64,000 nt of DNA from assembly GCA_027579435.1 (NCBI GenBank), contig JANBPK010000743.1, forward strand, positions 1 through 64,000, written 5' to 3'. The stretch comes from Candolleomyces eurysporus. Lineage: Eukaryota; Basidiomycota; Agaricomycetes; Agaricales; Psathyrellaceae. The notes beneath the pieces were generated by a model that was not told the origin of the DNA, searched no databases, and saw only the letters and a list, made by a program, of their open reading frames with translations. Positions 1-10,619 of this stretch are shown piece after piece. The position numbers and the translations under genes were made by a program. How positions within the stretch are numbered: the first letter of the stretch is position 1; the number at the start of each line of letters is the position of its first letter.

Positions 1-152
1 TACCCATCTGCCTTGGAAGAATGGATGAGGGCCGATGAACGACTACCCATCCATCTGCCTTAAGAGGATGGATGAGGACCGATGGACGGCCACCCATCTG
101 CTTTGAGAGGATGGGGGCCAATGAACGGCTACCCATCATCTGCCTTCTGCCT
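1..152. repeat. Degenerate minisatellite, about 3.5 units of 39-47 bp
   Basis: Tandem imperfect copies of a unit that begins TACCCATC(CATC)TGCCTT, continues with AGAGGATGGATGAGG and ends CCGATGAACGGC. Units start at about 1, 44, 91 and 130; the last is truncated. The array touches the window edge, so its real length is unknown. No reading frame stays open through it. It lies about 540 bp upstream of the first gene and could be intergenic satellite or part of an upstream gene's flank. Confidence 0.75.
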
Positions 153-685
153 TGATGATCCACGGTGAGCGTAGTCCAGAGTCCTATGCGAGAAGAGAAT
201 TCAAATTTCAGGGAGTCCCGAGATTTATGGGGGCTCTCGTCGGCCACCTAAAACGTCCCAGCAAGTCAGGACCATCATTTCGAGGACGAGATTAGGAAGC
301 GTCACACTGCCAGTGAGCTGAGTTGACTCGAAGTCTCAGGTGACGTAAGGCTCGCACAGTACCTGAGGCCTGAAGGCTCATCATCCATTCTTCCGCCATA
401 CACACCAACTCTTCTACCTCCGAATGCACCCACCTCCAACGACTCAGTACTGCTGTCAGGGTGTAGTTCATCTGCACTCTGACTGACTCCCTATCTCGTG
501 GATCGTGTTCATCACGGTTCACTTGAACATCGACTGGGTCTAGCGAATCGGGAAGGGAATACCTCGTCAGCACTCAAAGCGATACCCTTTCTACCTGGTC
601 TCAGGAATTGTGCTCACCACTGGCTCGACCATTCAAGACTCTCCGCTTCGGCCTCTTCCATTGTTAACTCCCAAGTTGCATTAGC
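153..685. other. Intergenic stretch upstream of the first gene
   Basis: About 530 bp with only short overlapping open frames on both strands and no recognisable protein, tRNA or repeat. It should contain the promoter of the hypothetical gene that starts at 686. I see no clear TATA box. Confidence 0.5.
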
Positions 686-3666
686 ATGGACAGCTTGAAC
701 GTAGACTACCCATATATCCGGCGTCCGGTTCTCCCAACCCCAGGACTCGGGGGACTACCAAGCGCAATTCTGCAGAAACATGATGGGGATGGGGACAGGA
801 CTCAGATCAAGTTAAATACCAACGGAAGCGGGTTTTTGTACGATTTCAATGGACAACGATTCTTCTCCCCCAATTGCAAACGTCCTGGCGTGAAACTTCC
901 ACCTCCCCTCTTCGATCCGAACAATGGAATTCTGGCAGGTCGCGACTACCAAATCGTGGAGTTTTGCCAACCGCAATGGTGGACCAAGGCTCATGGTTAC
1001 TTCGCTTTTACGCCACTCTATCCCAGTGTATCCACACCTCCGTTTCAGCCCCTCATGCAGATTCCCAAGATCGCATACGACTTCGAACGTAAAATCCCCA
1101 TTCCACAGCCCAAAGTCTGGTCCACATGGCAGCTTCTACAAAGCAAAATCGTGCACGCCGTCCACCTCCTTCTATTTGTCTCTGGAGCTGCCGCCGTTCG
1201 CCCTGCCTATCCGTGTGCCCGCATTGACAGCAAAGTGGAGTCAGGCAAAATAGGGAAGGCGGAATTAAAGAAAGACATTTTCACCGCTTTTTCTTGGTTC
1301 CCGATCTGGTTTGGATGCCTCGCGTATGCGATCGCTGTCAGCGAAGCCATGACCCAGGAGGCACAGAATTTGAACATCCGATGCATACCAAAGTGGATCG
1401 AAATCCTGCTGGTTGACGGTCGCAAAGATCTCGACTCTCAGCAAGATGGAGTCGGTGTTATCAATCCCAGAGGGCTTACACTCGACGAGACATTTGTGTC
1501 TGACCTTGCAAATAGCTGTGTCGGGCGTTTTGATGGCTCGGTCGAAAGAGTGGGGGCGTTTGTCACGATCCCGGCTGACNACAAGGAGGATGCTGTATCC
1601 ATCGATTGGTTGGTAGCCTGCCATGTGCCAGTATGGTATGCATGGGGCCAAAGGGAGGAGGAAATCGCTCGCAAGAATCCTTACTGGCAGCGGTATGCCC
1701 CTCCTCCTGATGCCGTGCAAGTTACCTCAGGGGGGGAGTGACTATGAAGATCGTCAGGGTTCAAGTGGGTCGACAGCGCCTGCTCAAGCGGATACTCCTG
1801 CTTTGGACAACGCACCCACGAGCAGTCAGCCATCGAAGCACTATCCTGTACAACGAGAGCTGGAGCCACACGAAAGGACCTGGGAGGCTTTTTTCGAACG
1901 GCGTGCACCCATTCGTGCTGACGTGTTGGCGAAGGAAACTCCCAAGGAGAGAGTCAGGCGAGAGGACCGGGAGCGCTGCCCCCCTACCAGTACCCGAAAG
2001 ACTCGCTTCTTTGAGTGGGAGAGAGACGAACAGGGTGTATTTGTGAGGCGGAAGGTTGAAGGAGAAGATTGGGAGGATCTCTTTGGCGACGAGGGAAGAT
2101 ATGGAACGCGACAAGCAAAGTACGACAGTGTATTCAATGAATGGGACCTGTGCGAGTATTTTGGCCCTCCAGACGATGCCCAGCTGCTACATCAGGCCGA
2201 AACAGACGCAGAATATTACGGGTGCGCCGTATCCGAGTCCCTTTTGCGATTGCGGGTTTATTGGGGCTTAGCGGAACAAGAACAGCTGGAACACGAGCAT
2301 GCAGTTGGGGATTGGGGGATGGTCAACGGCGATCGGACATCACCTCGCCGAATGAGTGTAGACAAAGATGCATCGGATGACGTTCACGATTGTTCCCCAA
2401 TTCCCTTACCCCCTCAACAGCGTGAGATTCCTACCATGGCCTACAGGTTGTTTGGCTATATGCCTCCCCTCATTTCTCCCGATTGCGGAAACCCCAAGTC
2501 GTCACTATCGTCCAACGTAGCAATTGGAGGCTGGATTCCCAAAACGCTTGGCATCTCGAAACAGGTCCCGGCAAAAGACCCATTTTGGTTAACCCCAGCT
2601 GGTCAAGGAATAGCCAGGTTCTTGCATCCGCTCGCACAACCACACGGTCTGGCTTCAAGTGACTCTTGGGATCTGTCTATGGACAATTGGATGCCGGTTG
2701 CTTCGCTTCCAAGGTTCAAACTGCTCCGGAGGTCAATGACGGATGTTTCAGTCCAAAAAAATGAATGGGACAATATGGAGGGCCTTCGTAGCCACCTTGC
2801 TGAGGAACCTCGACAGGCGTTTTGGTTCGCTGGCGATCATGGTCAACGGTGGCGGATAGGTAGCACATCCGCTTCAGTTGCACTTTTGATCTGTCGCATG
2901 GACCAATCTTTAGTGGACCCCATCTCTATTGTACGTCACCTGGTGGGGGAAGGGGTTCGCTTTCAGACTTGGGAGGGAAGGCTTTCCGTGCCAAAACCCT
3001 TCGTTCGAACTACCAGACGCCTGAGCAAGTTTCGGCGCGAGCACTACCGATTCACAAAAGACGATTTTGAAAGCTATTTGCTCACTCGTCACAGTCTCCT
3101 GCGAGGATCAGCTTCCGCTTGCAGGGCAGCACTGATGAGGGGTGGCATTATTTGGAGGCTAGCTGTGGAAGACGTTAGTTTTGATTGTGTTTTTGCTGGA
3201 CCGAGCACTGAAGCGCTTGAAGGAAGCGGTATCACTCGCAGGAACGGACGAGGTGCCTTTTTGGTGGATGACGAGTTGAATATAGATGAGTTGGAGTGTA
3301 TTTGCGGCCTTTATGAGACTGTTCTAAGTACGTGTTCATTTTTCTGACAATCGTGTAGCACCTCCAATATGATGCTGCTTTACAGGTTATGACGACAAAC
3401 ATGCGACGAAACAACGAGGCCGCCTGTATTGGTGGCCCCCTGCCGATCTCTGGGAGCAGCTCAATGGCGTTTGCGGATGGACTTCAGATGCGGAAAATTA
3501 TTACCAGAATCGACTCTCCGAGATACACCGCAACTACGAACCTTTACCTAGGAGCGAATGGCGGAAGCGGCTGGGCAAGTCATCCCAAGTTCTTCGTTTG
3601 GCCTCCGCTGTCGAGAAACATTCTCAAGACTTTATCACTACATATGGCCCGGGGAATACCTACTGA
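686..3666 (+). CDS. Large Agaricomycete-specific hypothetical protein, frameshifted, one intron
   Basis: About 970 residues if read across a frame change. The first frame (686-1741) ends just after a run of seven G at 1730-1736. The same protein continues in the next frame from that run to 3327. An intron 3328-3385 (GTACGT...TTACAG) follows, then a last exon 3386-3666 ending with TGA. Recognisable stretches include VPVWYAWG with NPYWQRYAPPP before the G run, then TWEAFFERRA, a FFEWERD...VFVRRKVEGE block, FNEWDLCEYFGPPDD and, in the last exon, RGRLYWWPP. I know this arrangement from a large family of uncharacterised Agaricomycete proteins; function is unknown and no catalytic motif is visible. 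The segment after the G run is acidic and proline-rich. An ambiguous base (1580) lies inside. The extra base may be a homopolymer error or a real inactivating mutation. Confidence 0.7.
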
Positions 3667-4239
3667 TGTTGGACTGGTGTCTCTGAAATTACTTCCTAAT
3701 ACTCTGGATTCGGATGATCGTTTTCCTCACCCCACATCTAGAACCATACTCAGTCTTCTTCCATTTCAGCCTTTTGATTCCAACCTCCCCCTTCTTCTTG
3801 ATCCATTCTGTCTGCTGTAATAGATCTACTATTGGTACCTCCTTGCCGATCCTTCAAGTTGGCTGTTTGGCTAGCNATCGGGTTCGCATCGTGCAAAGGA
3901 TTTTTGCAAATCTTCCGAAGTCGAATTTTTCCCACGTTTAACCTGAATTGTTCTTACCAATCGTAACGACACAGGAAACGTCAGTCTGACTATGGGAGAC
4001 TCGCGTTTAACGCAGACCACGACTCTGGAACTCGTCTCACGAGGTGCTGTGGGGGCGGGCCTAACCAAACTTGGTCCTCGACGGTATGAACCGCAGCTGT
4101 TCCCATCAGGTACCAGGTACTATAAGACCACGGTTGACCTGTGACAGTTGAGGATGTAACGCTCCCATTTCTTTTCCTTTGCTCTCACCGTCGCACCTGC
4201 TTCACCTTCCCGGATAGACTTATTCCAATCAGCTCGCGG
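3667..4239. other. Intergenic, no supported gene
   Basis: Short open frames only. The segment 4140-4239 is pyrimidine-rich and ends with a good 5' splice donor (GTGAGC at 4240), so it may be the 5' exon or leader of the repeat array that follows. An ambiguous base sits at 3876. Confidence 0.4.
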
Positions 4240-4597
4240 GTGAGCCACTCCTTTCTTCTTCGTGGTTAATAACTGATCGTCTTATTACTCTCCCGACTTG
4301 CTCAGGGACTCGTCAGTAAACCCCCTTGTTTCATGATGAATGACCACGCTAACCGTGTTCCGCTATGTCAGACTTGCTCAAAACAGCCAGTGAGTCAATT
4401 CTTTATCTTCGTGGACAATGACTGACCATGTGATACATCCCCAGACTTGCTCAGGTCGACTTGTCAGTAAGCCCCTTTGTTTCTGATTAATGACTGTTGC
4501 TGACCGTGTTAGACTGGCTCAGACCAGTTCGTAAGTAAGTGCTATCACATGGCCATTCTGTTCATTGATTGCCACTGACTGTGTCCCGCCTTCCCAG
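4240..4597 (+). repeat. Tandem array of intron-plus-microexon units (68-85 bp)
   Basis: Five related units. Each has a donor (GTGAGC, GTCAGT, GTGAGT, GTCAGT, GTAAGT), a T-rich tract, a CTAAC/CTGAC-like branch site and an acceptor, followed by a short exon beginning ACTTGCTCA or ACTGGCTCA. Putative microexons are 4296-4311 (16 nt, preceded by CG instead of AG, so probably dead), 4372-4389, 4445-4462 and 4513-4530 (each 18 nt, flanked by AG and GT), then a longer exon from 4598. The 18-nt exons would read TCSKQP, TCSGRL and TGSDQF in one frame. No upstream ATG exon is obvious, so this may be a small secreted peptide gene, a UTR, or a spliced non-coding RNA. The repeat structure is seen directly; expression is inference. 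Confidence 0.55.
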
Positions 4598-4858
4598 ACT
4601 TGCTCAATCTGGGTGCCGTTCCCCATACCTCTTTTCTTTTTATCTTTCTTTTTTCAGTTTGCTCCCTCTTGGAACCGTGCTGTCTGTCGTAAGTTTACTT
4701 TTTCTTCAGCATCCCTCACTGGATTCTCAGCTGCATTTGCTCCGACTTTTTCTTTTGGACTAGGCCTGTCACCAGAAGCCGCTCCATTCCTCAACCAGAC
4801 CACCCCTGTCGCTGCCGTGCTCGAACACCCTTGCACCCAGTGCCATCAAGCTCGTTGA
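4598..4858 (+). other. Possible terminal exons following the microexon array
   Basis: Downstream of the last array acceptor an open frame reads TCSIWVPFPIP and then a Phe/Leu-rich stretch. Further splice-like signals follow: TTTTTTCAG at 4650-4658, GTAAGT at 4690 with TTCTTCAG about 20 nt later. The frame closes at 4858 after PCTQCHQAR. No family is recognised. It is listed because it would be the 3' part of any transcript made from the array; alternatively the whole region is non-coding. Confidence 0.25.
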
Positions 4859-6775
4859 GCGTGAGAAACCACATCCGAGAACGTAACTCTCTTTGATATC
4901 GCTTATGTTTGTTTTTGTGAGAGGCTGTTAGTACGAAATTGTATATCCGTACCAAACAATATGATCTTATCAGCGACGTAATTTTCCGATTGATTGTCCA
5001 GAAGAATGAGTGGTACCAGGGCTATCAACAGGTGATTTATCCATTCCGTCTGTGGACCTCTTTTGACGAGTGATGCCAGTGGCCCATCTCGCAGCGCTCG
5101 GGATCCTGGTGGTGGCAAGATTATGTCCACCAACGTTCACTCTTGCAAATTCAGCAGGTGTCCGCTTGATTTCACACATCGGCGGCTCACTACCGCTGCT
5201 TGCTGAATTACGCCAATCCCTTCTCTCGCGATGCCAACAGCAGTACGTTCTTGTCAGCACTAGACCTGCTTACCTCAACGCGACGCCTGATCGATTTATT
5301 TTGTCTGGCCCGATTGTTGTCTTTACATCTAACAGACCAATTTTCCTTGATTCTCTCTTTGTTTAGTTGTAGAGCTGTATGAAAATACACGTTCCGTTCG
5401 GTATCCCAGACTGGGCGTACCCCTGGGACCTGGCATGCAGGTTGACGACCAATTCCAACCGACACTCTCATTATACTTAATTGGTTCCTTATTGGAACGC
5501 TTAGACTTCAGTATCAAGTGCTTGGTCTGTACCACTCCACACCTGACAAATGTTGGTCTATCGATGGTAGGCGAGATTCCTGCTCTCGTTTGGAAAGGAC
5601 AATAGGTAGTCTCCGAATTCCAAGGAGATCTAACCCTAATGTTGCACATGCGTTTTTGAGTTCGGTTGCTGTTGCCAACGCTACCATACCTATCAAGTTG
5701 ACAGGTCTGGTAGATGTGGCAGCGTCCGACGACGACACATATATGATGTGTCACTCTGTTCCTGTGAGACCTGGCACCTGTGAGTAAACTGGAGGTCAGG
5801 CAGTTGTGTTTGTTTGGTAGGGCTATTACAATGCGCGTCAGATAGGTCAGGGGTACAGAGCGCTGGAGTCTGAGTGGATGAATATACGAACAGGGTCCGT
5901 TGCAAAAGTCAATTACCCTCACGTTTCCACCTATCAGGTATCGGAGGAAACACAGTGACCCATATTTTTTTTTGCAAATTTTGAAGAAATGAATCATCTA
6001 TTGCTCCACTATCGGACCAGTTTATCCGTATTTACATCTTTCACTGGACAGTCAAAAAGTAAATGAGGAGTGCTACATGTCATTTGGTGTTACGATGCGA
6101 TGAGTATTCGTGACGCCGCAACACGAAGAAGGTCATTCGACGAGTACTGCGGAAAAGCAACATTGATGAGGGAGGGCCGGCCCAACATCTCTCGATGACA
6201 GATTCGACCTTGTACTTGCCTTGTACGTATCTTTGTCCAAACCTTATCCCGGCGCGTATGCATCTTGTTACCAGTCCCTTCCTAAGAGTGACCACCCACT
6301 GGCAGTAGCCATAAGATCATTTATTGACGTGAACTATGAGATAAAATTGAAACTGACTGCCAACCGCAAATTCCGAGACGTTTCCCGAATAGCCTCTTTT
6401 GCCCGCCCGAGGTGGGGAAGCATCCACAGAAGGAGGCGGAATAACGACATTGGTGATTCGTTCTGGAGCCTCCTCGCCACGCGACGCCGCCGGATCCCGC
6501 GTCTGGATGGCTTTCAGAACAGCAGATGTGGTAGGCTTAGAGCATCGCTTCTCACAAAGCCCATGGCGTCACTCTCCTGAAGAAAGGAGCGCAGGGAGAA
6601 AGTAAAGCGTTCGGCAATGTCGGTGGTGCTTTCATTTTGGTCGCCATCGGTGGTATCAACTCTATTGCTCCTGATAACCAATTATAAACCAAATGTAACC
6701 CTTGGACACATTATAAATATTTTACTGATTATAAACGATTATCTAGTCTTATCTGCGGCTCACAAATTCCGTGAT
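4859..6775. other. Gene-poor stretch of about 1.9 kb
   Basis: Open frames up to about 220 codons exist on the minus strand (5329-5997), but they overlap other frames on both strands and carry no recognised domain. A plausible-looking 74-codon frame at 5514-5738 (-) has mixed protein-like composition. No paralog in the window supports any of these, so none is called. Confidence 0.4.
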
Positions 6776-7051
6776 GCTATCGTCAACCCTTGATTCGGTC
6801 AGGCCCCTGGTTCGGTCAGTCACACGATGTCACGCTTTTTGGCCGGAAAGCGTGACGGGTGTGACAGTTGACCGAATTTCTTCTCGTTCAAAATTTGGGC
6901 TTTCTCCTCCGGAAAAAAGGGAATTTGAGGTACCATACATAGGTCAATGAATACAAATATCATAGCATGAGCCTTGGATTTTGACAAAGGGAGCTTGAAA
7001 TGAGAAAGTGACCGAATGAGGGCCCCGACCGAATCCGCGTTTGATGATAGT
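6776..7051. mobile_element. MITE-like element with ~45-bp terminal inverted repeats
   Basis: The left end (6776-6821) reads CTATCGTCAA..., GATTCGGTC, a GGCCCC block and TTCGGTCA. The right end (7009-7051) is its imperfect reverse complement: TGACCGAA, GGGCCCC, GACCGAATC, then TTGATGATAG. Inside the left half lies a second inverted repeat, 6811-6878, whose core GTCACGCTTT (6829-6838) / AAAGCGTGAC (6847-6856) is perfect around an 8-nt loop. No transposase is encoded, so this would be a non-autonomous miniature element. I could not identify a clear target-site duplication, so exact ends are uncertain by several bases. Confidence 0.55.
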
Positions 7052-7379
7052 ACATATTGTGGAAAGTGCACAAACAGCCCGAGGGACAGANCCCCGGAAA
7101 ACTGCAAGCCGGGGTCCTGATCCGCCGCCTTTGTTTACCAACGCCGGGAGCTGACCAAAGGTAACCAGGGTTGCCAGGGTTGCCGTACTCGGCGTCAGTG
7201 CTACTGACCTGTGAGAACGTCGGTGATCTCTTAGAACGCGTGTTACCGCTGGCGGTTTAACAGCGGCCATGCTCCTCTTCTCCATCTCATTCTCCCCCGA
7301 CATTCTTGTGTCCTCGCCGGCGTAAGGGCAGAAGGCCCCATAGCTCATAGCTCAGCGCTGCGCTCTGAGCAATTGGGCC

Positions 7380-8738
7380 ATGACGGTTCTTGCGCCCACC
7401 AACCCCCGAATCGGGATATATCGACGGTACTACCTGGTCAGTTTCTGGCTCGAGGTTCGTAGTGCTCCAGTCGTCAAGTGAAGTTTGATCATATGTTGAC
7501 CTCCGGATGCCTGCAGAGTACAATTTATGGTCCGTCTTAAACGCCCCAATCCAATCTGTTTTGACTGAAGTTCGACGCGTGAACTCTCAGGTCTATATCT
7601 CTTCCTTTTTGCGATCGCAGTGCAAATAATAGTGTTGAAGAGAAAACGGAACTATGGGACGAGTTCTTCTACTTTCTTTCTGTGCAGCATCATCGGAATG
7701 TTTATCCTCATCAGCATCCATAACTGTACGTCCTATGCTCCCCGTTGTCATTCATTGATTGGATCTTATGGAGGTTTCGACAGTCATGAATCTATATCGC
7801 ATGCTGCACGCTTTCGTCACGATGCAAGAAATCGACCCCTCTGCGTCTTCTCCAGTAAGCTACATTCGCGATTGGAATCAATGGGACGCCTTGGCTTTCG
7901 GCATCATCTTTGCGCTTCTTACCTGGCTTGGGGACGTACTCGTTGTAAGTCCAACTCATGATTTCGTCTTGACCCAGCTGAAAGTGTTGTGTGCGAATTC
8001 GCAGATATACCGATGCTTTCTTGTCTGGCAGAGAAGGTACATCGTCATCGCCCTACCTTCGGTACTGCTTGTCGCTAGCATTGGTGCGTAGTCATTCATA
8101 TGTTGCATGAAATTGAACTCAACATATCATTGACAGCAACGACCACGGTTAATCTGTACTGGTTTCGCCACACAGACTCCATACCCTGGCCTGTGATGCG
8201 ACTGTTCCTCAACAGCACCTTCCCACTCAACCTGGTTCAGAACGTTTTGACCACCGGCATGATTGCAATTCGTATCTGGGCGCAGCATAGACAGACCGTC
8301 CAAGCTGGGGCGAAGTTTGTCTCCGCCGGGGGAGCGCTGAGCCTGTTAATGGTTTTGCGCATCGTCATTGAAAGCGCCATGATTTACACAATCCAGATGC
8401 TTCTGATCACCATCCTCTGGTATTTGAATGACCCTGCCGTGGTCATCGTCCAGCATGCGACATTGCCAAGCATTGGTTAGTCCTTGACACGCTCAAATTT
8501 GTACTACTGGCTCATAATCGCATCTCGTCATGCTTGACTAGGCATCGTTTTCGTGCTAATGGTTGTCCGAACCCACCACCCAAGCTCACAGACAATCGAT
8601 ACCCTCCCATCGTTTAATTTTTCACCGCTTCAGCCCTCTGCACCTGTTCCTCCATGGATGAACGATAGTACTGAGTCATCCTTACCAAGAAGAATCACCC
8701 CGCCTAACGCAGTCAACTCACAAACACGCCATGACTGA
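7380..8738 (+). CDS. Multi-pass fungal membrane protein, paralog A of four
   Basis: Exons 7380-7454, 7517-7529 (13 nt), 7591-7725, 7784-7944, 8005-8083, 8137-8475 and 8542-8738 give 332 residues. The protein has about seven hydrophobic segments and a short polar C-terminal tail. Conserved landmarks shared with paralogs B-D are RRYYLVSFWLE at the N-terminus, ISIHN, TWLGDVLV followed by IYRCFLVWQRR, a NLYWFRH-type turn, FPLNLVQNVLTTGMIAIRIW, IVESAMIYT and FVLMVVRT. These are known as Agaricomycete-specific integral membrane proteins of unknown function, with receptor-like topology but no proven ligand. The tail is shorter than in B and C and lacks their LPAWLRDD motif. The gene converges on a DUF1996 gene, with 3' ends only 66 bp apart. 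Confidence 0.85.
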
Positions 8739-8804
8739 TCCTACGCTTTCGCTGTCCAAAGTTTGTATCCTACGTGTATTTTATGATCGTATTATAAGAT
8801 CCCA

Positions 8805-10536
8805 TTAATCATTTCTTGACAGTATACCCGCGGCAGCAGTGGGAGCAGTATGTACCGCCTTCGTCGTCGACACCGCATTACAGGTTGGAACCTGTGTCGC
8901 CTCTGCTGGGCCAGCCTGGATCGGGTTGCAGCCAGGGAGGGTTTCCAAGTCTACGTTCAATGATGAAGGTCAGTTTAGATTTCCGTCATCAAAAGATTCA
9001 CATACACCCTTCAATATTCTCTTCGACAACCGAAGGTTGGACGCAGCTGTTAATTTCTTCGCTTGATTGGACAGTGATCTCTTTGCAATACGTCGGATCA
9101 CCATTGAATTCTGTGCACTTGTCCATGACCCTTTGAAGTGCGTCGCCCTCCCAGCCGAACATATAGTCACCATGATGGCCGTAGCCAGTCCTGCGGTATA
9201 CATTGAAACCCAATTCGGTCATCAGAACGGCATTCCGCTAGCAACAAGGGCGCAAATTGCTTACGGGTCTCCCATGGAATAGACAAACGGCTGACTACCA
9301 TCAGTGGGCCACAAATCCTTGAAGGGTTGGGTGTTCCAGATCGTTTCGAAGAGGATCATGGGTAATTTGATCGGATGGGACGCAGGGCACGTCCCTCGAT
9401 AGAAGTTCAATCCAGAGAAGCTGTCCAAGGGTCCTTCTGCAAACGAAACGTGGGTCTAGAATAATGAAATTCATTTATAAATCTGCCTCGAGGCGGCGTG
9501 GTGCCAGGGGAACAGACGTACTGCATGGTCGGGGCTGTCGAGATTGACACCATCCCAGCACCTGAACGGCGGGTGAATGTATTGGTTGATGTGAGTGCTT
9601 AATAACAACTCTGAGAACGTCCCACTCACTGGGGAAAGTAGGTCTGGGAGCGCATCACACCCTCACAAGGTGCGCTTGGGAAGCCCACGGGATCGACGCC
9701 ACCGCCGGGAGGTTGGCCGACGTTGTGGTCCTCGAGATCAGCATCCAAGCACCGGAAGCTGGTGACCTTCGGTGGCCCACTCCTGCTCTCAGTTCGAAGC
9801 ATGGCATTCCCAGTAATCATACGGAAGCCCTACAAAATCTGTCAGTAAAAGTGGATGAGGAATCCGAATAGAGTAACGGACAACTGGGAAAGCCGTGATC
9901 TTGGCTTCTGTCTGAATGTAGTAAACTGTCATCCCGCCGTTAGGCGACCCTGTATTGAGATTGGGTAACTGTGGGACCTATAAAGATTGTGGCTCAGGGG
10001 TCAACTCAATTGGCCCGACCAAACAGGCATTGAAATGGAGACGTACTCGGATGTAGCTCCCATTGGTGTGTTTGAAAAAGAGGACGGCGGTCCAGTAGTT
10101 CGACTTATTCTCCCTGACTTGGCAACTTGTGCATGTAGCGATCTTCGAGATGTCGTTTTTGAGGTCCATCGTAATGTTAAATCTGGCACCGGAATGATCA
10201 ATGTAGCCATTTCGAGAGACTGTTGAGAGCCCTTACGCATTCTAGAAACACAGAGCGCAGCGTCGACAGCGGTGAGGAAAAATATCATTAAAGCTAAAAA
10301 TTCATCACGAAGCTTACGCCTCCAATGATCTGATGAAGGTGAGGAGATACTTGGCCAGGAGTAACCAAGCTAGAATTTGCACGAGTTCAGTAGGCATTGA
10401 CAGAGACCCTGGGCAGCCGTACGTACGGGTCTAGACGCTCTGTCACAAGCTGCGAACAGTGGAAGCGGATAAGAGCTTCGGCATAAGGCGCATATATCCC
10501 TGCAGCGGCAGCGAGCAGAAATTTCTTCCAATACAT
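8805..10536 (-). CDS. DUF1996 secreted protein, copy 1
   Basis: Ten exons, from the 5' end: 10427-10536, 10318-10369, 10237-10241 (5 n), 10047-10182, 9882-9977, 9630-9829, 9522-9561, 9265-9455, 9006-9190, 8805-8950; 386 residues. The start MYWKKFLLAAAAG gives a signal peptide; an upstream in-frame ATG at 10587 lies only about 20 nt from a TATA-like box and is unlikely. DUF1996 landmarks in order: FHCSQLVTERLDP, a HQIIGGNAFN-type junction made by the 5-nt exon, KSNYWTAVLFF, GFRMITGN, CWDGVNLDSPDH, QPFVYSMGDP, GHHGDYMFGWEGD, and a Cys-containing C-terminus (LPGCNP). The family is extracellular and fungal; function is not established. Exon 5 ends before an unusual donor GTCCGT. Its paralog lies at 19732-21403. 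Confidence 0.85.
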
Positions 10537-10604
10537 AATGAGGGTCCTAGTAGCGTTGAAGGGGCTCGCCTGGGGGCGTTTGCTCAACCAAGGGTTAACT
10601 TAGG

Positions 10605-10610
10605 TATATA
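10605..10610 (-). promoter_or_regulatory. Putative TATA box of DUF1996 copy 1
   Basis: TATATA in the context TAGGTATATA (+ strand), about 70 bp upstream of the chosen start at 10536. The same TAGGTATATA ten-mer occurs upstream of DUF1996 copy 2 (21731-21740), which supports a shared promoter element. Confidence 0.4.
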
Positions 10611-10619
10611 ACAGCGATG

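Noticed and set aside
1..152. CRISPR-like repeat array
   Set aside because: Units are contiguous and degenerate with no unique spacers; this is a eukaryotic minisatellite.
4140..4300. Zinc-finger gene based on CxxC readings in the array (for example CQTCSKQP)
   Set aside because: The CxxC appears only when intron sequence is translated into the microexon and is not repeated in the other units.
5329..5997. 222-codon open frame on the minus strand
   Set aside because: No recognised domain, Cys/Arg-rich irregular composition, and overlapped by equally open frames on both strands; no splice or paralog support.
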